From Molanna angustata (lineage: Eukaryota; Arthropoda; Insecta; Trichoptera; Molannidae): 64,000 bases of DNA. Both the position numbers and the translations under genes were made by a program. This document shows positions 57,461 to 64,000 of this stretch, one piece after another. Each line of letters begins with the position of its first letter. The first letter of the stretch is position 1. The stretch spans positions 10,877,256 through 10,941,255 of the forward strand of contig OY754987.1 in the NCBI GenBank assembly GCA_963576475.1. The letters are read 5' to 3'. A model generated the notes under the pieces. The model did not search any database, was not told where the DNA came from, and was given only the letters and a program-made list of their open reading frames with translations.

Positions 57461-58095
57461 TGACTCCATTTACTATAGTAGTAATAAAAATGAAAAATAT
57501 TTTTACAGCATATACCGACTATAGTAATAGACAAAAAATGATTCGATATTTTTTAGTCATTTGAATTATAAGGTATAAAGCGTGTTTATTTTCTTTAAAT
57601 AATAAATAAGTATGTAATAATTTCTATCAGTACACATATGTCCAGGAAATGAAATGAAATAATACATCTCGGATCGATATTAATTGTATTATTACAACGT
57701 GAAAAACTTGGTAGGTACCTACGCCACAACACATAAATGGGTATAATTTGCATACTGGATGTTGTATGATGATAATAATAAGTTGTATCATTAAATCAAT
57801 ATGGACACAGTGCCATCTGTGGAAATCCCGGCAAACGATTAGTGTTATTATCTAAAGAATAACAATAACATTTGGTCCCAGTGCCTTGAGATTTTGCGAC
57901 CCGTTTCTTGGATTTGATAAACGTACCACCATTTCAATTCCCGTTCACTTTAAAGAAGTTTCAAGTCAAACGAATAAACAACAAAAGCCAGAATTTCTAT
58001 AAACACTGGCATATTATAATACTGATCGAACGATTTCGTTCACCTATAGCACATATAGATTTAGCTTCTTCTTCTTATTATTTTAGATCGTAGAT

Positions 58096-58282
58096 CTGGG
58101 GGCAAGTCTGATTCGACCGGCGAAATCAAAACCCCAGTGATTACCCATATCATGGATATAATTATCGTATGGAGTTCTATGACATCTAAAGATATTGTAG
58201 AACTCCATATAATAATTATATCCATGATATGGGTAATCACGAGGGTTTTGATTTCGCCGATTGAACCAGACTTGCCCCCCTG
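58096..58282. mobile_element. Palindromic MITE (187 bp, ~90-bp arms)
   Basis: The left arm GGGGGCAAGTCTGATTCGAC ... TGATTACCCATATCATGGAT ... ATGGAGTTCTATGACATCT is repeated inverted to the right end CAGACTTGCCCCCC with few mismatches and almost no loop. Partial copies are at 38645-38755 and 9690-9750. Confidence 0.85.
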
Positions 58283-58289
58283 TTTTTTC

Positions 58290-60250
58290 GAGAAAGCTAT
58301 TCCTGTGAATCTGAGGTCCAGCTATCCCTCCACCTCTTCGGTGTTCTTCCGTGGAGGCGATACCCTGGTGGGATTTCGTTTGGCCTTTGCAGTATTGTTT
58401 CTAAGCCTTTTTCAAATATTGAAGTACGGTCGGACCCCTATTCGTTTAGTTTTCTTATTAATAACATGAATCAAGAGTTGAACCATGATTCAACTCAAAT
58501 GTCAAATTGAACCGGCAACGGGGGCAGTTCAACACTGTTCAACTTTACATTATACATTTTTGAAGTAGTTATGATCCGTTTAAATACACTCGATAGACTT
58601 TTTTAAAACAACGATTTAAGTTCAAATAAAAAAAAAATGTCAAAAAGTGCAATAGCTAGAGTTTGACAGAACTATCACGTGGCGCGCACGTGATTCGCGC
58701 CGCGCATACTGTTCTGTGACAACCAACTTAACAAAACTAAATTCGGTGCTGTCGTATGAAATAGAGCTCAAAATCGAGTTCAATTGAACTGCGATTCGAA
58801 TATTTTTATAAATGAGGTTTAATTTGAAGGTGGAATAAGACTTTGAACCGGGCTCAATTGAACCGTGATTCAAGGAATTTTAAACCCGCTTAAAATAGAA
58901 GGGGTTTTAAATAGCGAGCATTGTTGGAGTTTATAAGCATCAAACGGCGTCCAGAACAGACACAGACTATTTAAAATTGATCTTCAAATTCCTCATTGAT
59001 AAACCTATCGTTTTGACATGCAGATAAGTTTAAATCGACATACCCTTTCAACAGTTGAGTTGAAATCAACGATGTAAAATAATAATACCTAACTATTTGA
59101 TTATTGACCGCCATAAACAAGTTTGCTATTGATATTAGATATGTGTAGATACATAGATAGATAATAGGTAGAAATTAATATTTTTGCATAGTCACGTTTC
59201 CGTGGCTGTTTATAGCAGAATAGGAGAACTACCGTAGGTACTCATCTTGAAATGATACAAGACCAAAATCGTTATGTACCTTCAGTGTGTATTTAAATAA
59301 TTTATTGAATAAAATAGTAATCTTTCTCTTTTCCTCGGCCATCTTTCCACTGAAGACCTCTTCCAAACTCCATGTGTAACACAACATTTCTGTCTACTTT
59401 TGCACTAAGCATTATTGAGACATACTTAGTAACTTACATATCAAAAATAAAAATATATAGAAATACAAACAACTCGATATCACAAAATAATTTTTACTTA
59501 TAGTGGGGAGTAAAGATTTCGCAATTTTTAAGGCTATTTTTTTATTGCGGATTATCAACTACATATTATCATGCTGAGATTGTATTCTGAAAGTTTCATC
59601 ACAATGTATCTGTGTGTGTGCTATATGTGCTATTTACGGCGTGTTTATTTTACTTTATCGATTGTAAACTAAAGTACACATTCGATTATTTTCAAATTTT
59701 GCAAATTTGTATATTTGATACTCACTTAGACCTCATTAGATTTTGAAGGATATCTGAATAGTCTTTCTCAATTTTTTTAACTATCAAATATTTCAAAGTG
59801 ACCCCAAGCTTAGGAAACTTAAAATTTGAAATTTTTATATTCAAATTGGTAATAAGGCACACAACTTACATAAAATGGCATTGAAAAGTAATCAAATTTT
59901 CATAATAAAATATTTAAATAAAAAAAAATTAACAAACTCATTTCATGAAAGAGCTGAATATTTTCCATACAGAATTTGAATAAGTACTTTATAGAATGAC
60001 TTGTTAGTGAGGAGTTTAAGGTTGGCCACAACCTACTCATTTTCTTTTTTGAAGCGGTAGTAGTTCTAGCAGCTGATTTTGCGTATGATAATTTAGTATA
60101 CATTTAAATTACAAACGGTAATGACTTTCACCTTTGTGCACTTTGCTGTAGGTACAAACAACTGTTAAATAAATGTACTCTAACCAGGGTTAGATGATAT
60201 ACATCTGCGGATATAATATATCGTGATACATATCATTTGATGTTTATGCG
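58290..60250. other. Mixed stretch, weak inverted motifs only
   Basis: 58470-58900 contains several inverted copies of TTGAACCGTGATTCAA-like words (e.g. GTTGAACCATGATTCAACTC near 58480 and AATTGAACCGTGATTCAAGG near 58855), probably a degraded MITE. 60000-60045 carries GTTGGCCACAACCTACTCAT, the inverted core of the 55.9-56.6 kb array. No gene seen. Confidence 0.45.
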
Positions 60251-60256
60251 GATATA

Positions 60257-61098
60257 CAGGGTGTCCCAGAAAGTGCTGTCATGCCGAAGTCTAGAGAAAG
60301 AGAACCTCTGGGGTACCAGAATACCCCAATTATGTTTCGAGATTTTTCGTAGATTGTGAGTTATGATTTTTTTTTGTATTGTTTGGTAACAAAAAACATT
60401 ATCGTCACAGAGACATGAATTATCGAAACACATGCTAGATTTAAAAATAAAATAGGTAAATAGTATAACTTGCAGACACAAATATAGTTGTGGGCCGATC
60501 TGATATTATCGCGCTATGAAAAAATGTCCAATCAAAATTAATAACAATTACGATTTTCAGGACGATTTACAGAAAATATTTAAGTAGTTAGGTACCTACT
60601 TAAAGAAAATCGTCCAATTTTTTTCCAAAAACTCGCCAAATCCATCAACTATTTATCATGTATGTTTCATTGAGGTATCTCTACGGCGTCATTTTTAAAT
60701 ATCGTTCCTAAATACAAAAGAGCGATAAATTACGTAGAGAAATTTTGATCAAACTCCATACAAAAAGTATGAGGAGAAAATTTCACAAATTTACATGCCT
60801 ATTTGAATTTAAGATATATAAATGTCAATTATTTTTTATTAGATCGGCCCACAATTATATTTGCGTCTGCAAGGTATACCTACTATTCACTGTTATGAAT
60901 AAAAAATCTAGCATGTATCCCGATAATTCATGTCTCTTTGAGCAATAGTGTATTTTTAGACAAGGTTTGACAAAAAATACGAAAAAAATCATGACTCGAA
61001 ATCTACATACAATCGCGGAACATAATAGGGGTATTCGAGTATCCCCAGGGTGCTCTACCTCTAGACTTCCGTTTGACTGTACGTTTTGGGAAACCCTG
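60257..61098. mobile_element. Foldback element (842 bp) with CAGGGTGTCCC-type ends
   Basis: The left end CAGGGTGTCCCAGAAAGT and the right end (rc) CAGGGTTTCCCAAAACGT are inverted. The arms run about 250 bases to TTGTGGGCCGATCTGATAT and TAGATCGGCCCACAATTAT, leaving a spacer of about 330 bases. The spacer holds a small palindrome, AAGTAGTTAGGTACCTACTT. A TA precedes the left end. No coding capacity. Confidence 0.8.
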
Positions 61099-61109
61099 GA
61101 TATCAATTA

Positions 61110-61686
61110 TTGATATTATTTTACTGTCTTCTGAACTAGAAATTTAGCAGACTGGTGTTTATTGACGACACTTCTCAACAAAAAAAAAATCAAAATTAAG
61201 AAAGACTATTGTCCCGAAATGGCAATACTATTGGAAGTTGTAGGATATAAATAAACATCAAATAATTAAGATAATATACTTATTATTATTTCACCTGACA
61301 ATATTGACAGTTTAAATTACCTTTTCTTATATCGTTGATATGATATATCAGATATATATCAAATATCAGATATTTGATATTTAATATAAATATCGGATTT
61401 TTGCGAACCCTGACTTACTTATAAAAATTAAACCCATCATTTTAAAAATAATAACTTTTTAAGAACCTTCCGGCTAAAATAAGTGTTGCTTGGTCCAAAT
61501 TGATGTTCTATAACACTGAAATAGGAATGTTCCTATTAAGGGACATACTTGAAGTAAGTCACGAATTATTTCAATTCCGTATTCTATAACCATAGTCAAC
61601 TATCAAAACTCAAAACGTTCCTAATTTTAGTTCAGACCTAATTGCATGCGTACTAGTTATTTTGACAGCAGTCCGGGATATTTTAA
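61110..61686. other. AT-rich stretch, nothing recognised
   Basis: A run of GATATATCAGATATATATCA-type repeats occupies 61340-61390. Otherwise I see nothing. Confidence 0.45.
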
Positions 61687-62372
61687 TTACGAGGGTGACT
61701 GCTGCCAACGTACCTATTTTTTCAATTTGAATTTGCATAATTACTACAAAACGAATCATTTTGAAAAAAAAAAAACCTAGTTAGTTTGGATATTAATAAA
61801 GAAAAATAAACCTTAACTTTTTAATTATGTTCTGTATAGGTATATTCTTGTGGGAAAATAATAAGCATACCCCGATTTTTGACAATTTCTAAAAAACTAG
61901 GTATAGAGCATTGTATTTTTTTTTATAAATTAAAGAAGACCAAAATATCTGGAAAAATACGATGTAACGCATCAGGTTAAGTTAATAAACCAAAAAAACT
62001 TTTATTTAGCAATGGCGCTGAATGGAAAATAAATGTTATTTAGGTTTATTTACTAAACCTGAATTAAACCTCATTAATGCAACGTCACATCATATTTTTC
62101 TAGATATTTTTATCTTCTTTAATTTAAATAAAAATTTGTTGAACTACGCTTTATATTTTATTAAAAATATAAGATAAACTTTGAAAATCAGGGTACCTAT
62201 GCCATTATTTTTGTACAATAATATATACAGAACATTATCAAAAAGTAAAGATATATTTTTCTTTATTAATAGCCAAACTATCTAAATTATTTTTTTAAAA
62301 ACGATTTGATTATAAATAATGATGGTATATCTAATTGAAAAATACGTACGTTGGCAGCAGTCCCCCCCCCCG
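61687..62372. mobile_element. MITE family B, full-length copy 2 (686 bp, TTAA-flanked, opposite orientation)
   Basis: TTAA is at 61683-61686 and 62373-62376. The ends carry GACTGCTGCCAACGTACCTA and its inverted partner, followed by a C-run at the right end. The left half corresponds to the right half of the copy at 6842-7527 (for example the ATACCCCGATTTTTGAC and AGCAATGGCGCTGAATGG segments), so the two copies are inverted relative to each other. Confidence 0.88.
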
Positions 62373-62380
62373 TTAAGTTC

Positions 62381-62440
62381 GAAATCACCGGTTGTGTACA
62401 GAAATCACCGGTTGTGTACAGAAATCACCGGTTGTGTACA
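62381..62440. repeat. 20-bp tandem repeat, 3 perfect copies
   Basis: GAAATCACCGGTTGTGTACA is present three times head to tail, starting four bases after the TTAA that ends MITE B copy 2. Confidence 0.93.
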
Positions 62441-62606
62441 GAAAAAAACTAAAAATGGATTATTTACACGTGTTGCGTTACGTTAAAAATAAAAACCAGC
62501 GAATATTAGTGCTGATCAATTTAAATATTATGCAAGGTAACACATAACATAAATAAACATTGCCGAAAAATGTGCATGCGTGGTATGCGCCATAGACAAT
62601 TTGAGT

Positions 62607-62632
62607 TCATATTATTATTATTATTATTATTA
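62607..62632. repeat. (ATT)n microsatellite
   Basis: Eight uninterrupted ATT units or so. Confidence 0.85.
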
Positions 62633-62832
62633 TATACGATGCATTAATTTTGTAGATGGAACAACGCCAGTTACAGAATACGGAATTAATTTAATTCATA
62701 AGACGTTGATTTTTAAATTTTAGACCGCTCCTATTTTAGTTCAAATAGTTAAAGAATTGGACGTAGAATGTCACTTGTCCAGCGCCTAAAATAGGATTTT
62801 AATCTTCCTACATCATATTGAATTCCTTTGTC

Positions 62833-63300
62833 GGCCTTCGTGGCTCAGTTGGTTCGATATCTGACTGTTGAGATAGGGTCCCGGGTTCGATTCCCGGTGG
62901 AGACACAGTTTTTAGTCATGCTTTCAGTCTGAATCTGTGAGCAACTTGTTATTGGGTCCATGTTTAATAAATATTTGACACTACCTGTTAGTTGCCTGTT
63001 GTACAACATATACCGAGAATGGCTGGACATGTACAACGAATGCCAACCTCACGGATGCAGAAACGAATCATGACCCTGGTGGGAGGAGAAGGGTAGGAAG
63101 ACCTAGGCTGCGGTGGGATGAAGAGGTCAGAAAGGATGCGGCTCAACTTCTCCAGGAGAGGAGCTGGAAAGTGGCAACAGAGGACAGGATGGGATGGAGG
63201 CGAAAGTTAACGGAGAGCAAGGATCGAATTGGGCTGTAGCGCCATCGAAGAAGAAGAAAAAGTTAGTTGCCTGAGAAGCAATATAAAATAAATAAAAATA
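62833..63300 (+). repeat. SINE family 3 copy, split by a LINE insertion
   Basis: The head is GGCCTTCGTGGCTCAGTTGG, with B box GGGTTCGATTCCCGGTGGAG and tail CAACTTGTTATTGGGTCCAT. The tail breaks at 62998 and resumes at 63274 with AGAAGCAATATAAAATAAAT, matching the uninterrupted copy at 57243-57460. Confidence 0.8.
62999..63261 (+). mobile_element. LINE 3' fragment inserted in SINE 3, 12-bp target duplication
   Basis: It encodes MAGHVQRMPTSRMQKRIM, RKTRLRWDEEVRKDAAQLL and SWKVATEDRMGWRRKLTESK, the C-terminal end of an RTE-like LINE protein, and ends in GAAGAAGAAGAAAAA. GTTAGTTGCCTG stands on both sides (62987-62998 and 63262-63273). Confidence 0.8.
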
Positions 63301-63309
63301 AACTATGTC

Positions 63310-64000
63310 GTGTGATGGAAACAGCCAAGGCCAGCTTATGATGATTATAATATACTTGTGGAATTTGATCCATAGGCTCAATTTATTGCACCAAATCCGA
63401 TATTACTGTTAAAAATATGTGCCCTTGACAATAGAATTCGCTTATTCGGGTAAACAGCGGCGCAAAAAATACGAAGGCCGACCATGTGTCATTCCGTGAC
63501 AATGTAAATCAAGCAATTTGATAAATAATATGAGTGTTGACCACAACTCCAAGGTTGGAGGTCGAACGCTCTGACGCGACCTCACAACGAGGGTCAACGA
63601 CGGTCAAGAGTGTCGCGTGCGCGTCTTGCGGTCCCGGCTTCGATACCCAAAAGTCTCAAAGACCGATCGCGGTCGGCCTTCGTGTGTCAGTTGGTTCGAT
63701 ATCAATCTGACTCCTGAGCAGCGTTGCCAATGCCAATTTTTCAAATTTGCCAAACATCTAGATCAAATTCCCCAAATTGCGGAAGTACATAGTCCCGATT
63801 TCCTAAACCGATTTACTTAAGAAAAATACAAGGATTCATAAAAAACAATAATATTTACACTTAACACCCCACCCCAGTAACTCTCCGCATCATCATATCC
63901 ATCAAAGCCAGGTCGCCATTCGTCATTAATTTTTGTATTCGGACAAGTTTTCAAATTATATAAATGTGCCATTAATATCCGATTTATAAGAATGTGTTTG
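63310..64000. other. End of window: SINE scraps, no gene
   Basis: 63680-63710 repeats the SINE 3 head (GGCCTTCGTGTGTCAGTTGG) without its B box. 63600-63660 is GC-richer with a B-box-like GGCTTCGATACCC. The 67-residue frame at 63617 is built on these scraps. Nothing else is recognised. Confidence 0.45.

Noticed and set aside
62833..62906. Possible tRNA gene
   Set aside because: Same reason as for 57243: tRNA-like head of SINE family 3 with a shared non-tRNA tail.

Overview
This is an AT-rich window of a eukaryotic, almost certainly insect, nuclear genome. The evidence is the scattered GTAGGTACCTAC-type motifs, many non-LTR retrotransposon pieces, tRNA-derived SINEs, foldback elements and MITEs, and one intron-split host gene whose protein is clearly a mitochondrial carrier. 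The order of insect cannot be fixed from the sequence alone. The abundance of GTAGGTACCTAC would suit Lepidoptera, but other orders carry it too.

The only host gene I can support is mitoferrin (SLC25A28/37, Drosophila mfrn), on the minus strand. Three coding exons join in frame: 38364-38234, 35308-35252 and 27032-26293. They encode the second and third carrier repeats and a C-terminal tail of about 95 residues. The first carrier repeat is not recognisable up to position 64000, so the 5' exon or exons probably lie beyond the window behind an intron longer than 25 kb. The two visible introns (8.2 kb and 2.9 kb) are full of mobile-element debris and two exact minisatellites.

Region by region: 1-6.8 kb is AT-rich DNA with a nested tandem repeat (3.9-4.7 kb) and a long hairpin (5.4-5.6 kb). 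6.8-17.6 kb holds MITEs, LINE fragments, a foldback element built from short sub-repeats (12.57-13.40 kb), and two inverted copies of a large repeat. 17.6-25.6 kb is mostly featureless AT-rich DNA. 25.6-38.8 kb is the mitoferrin gene with its intronic transposons. 39-47 kb is dominated by a large foldback family, a nested Harbinger-like MITE and a pogo-like element. 47.7-53.2 kb holds three LINE copies. 55-56.6 kb is a satellite-like array. 57-64 kb holds further MITEs and SINEs, with a LINE fragment inserted into a SINE.

No autonomous element looks intact. The best-preserved reading frames are a 470-residue reverse transcriptase (50.7-52.1 kb) and an RTE-type reverse transcriptase broken by one stop codon (31.1-32.2 kb). 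Two complete 686-bp copies of one MITE with TTAA flanks, a pogo-like element with a fossil DNA-binding domain, and three insertions with clean 11-12 bp target duplications give a readable insertion history. I found no evidence for a new enzymatic or defence system. The most unusual features are repeat architectures.
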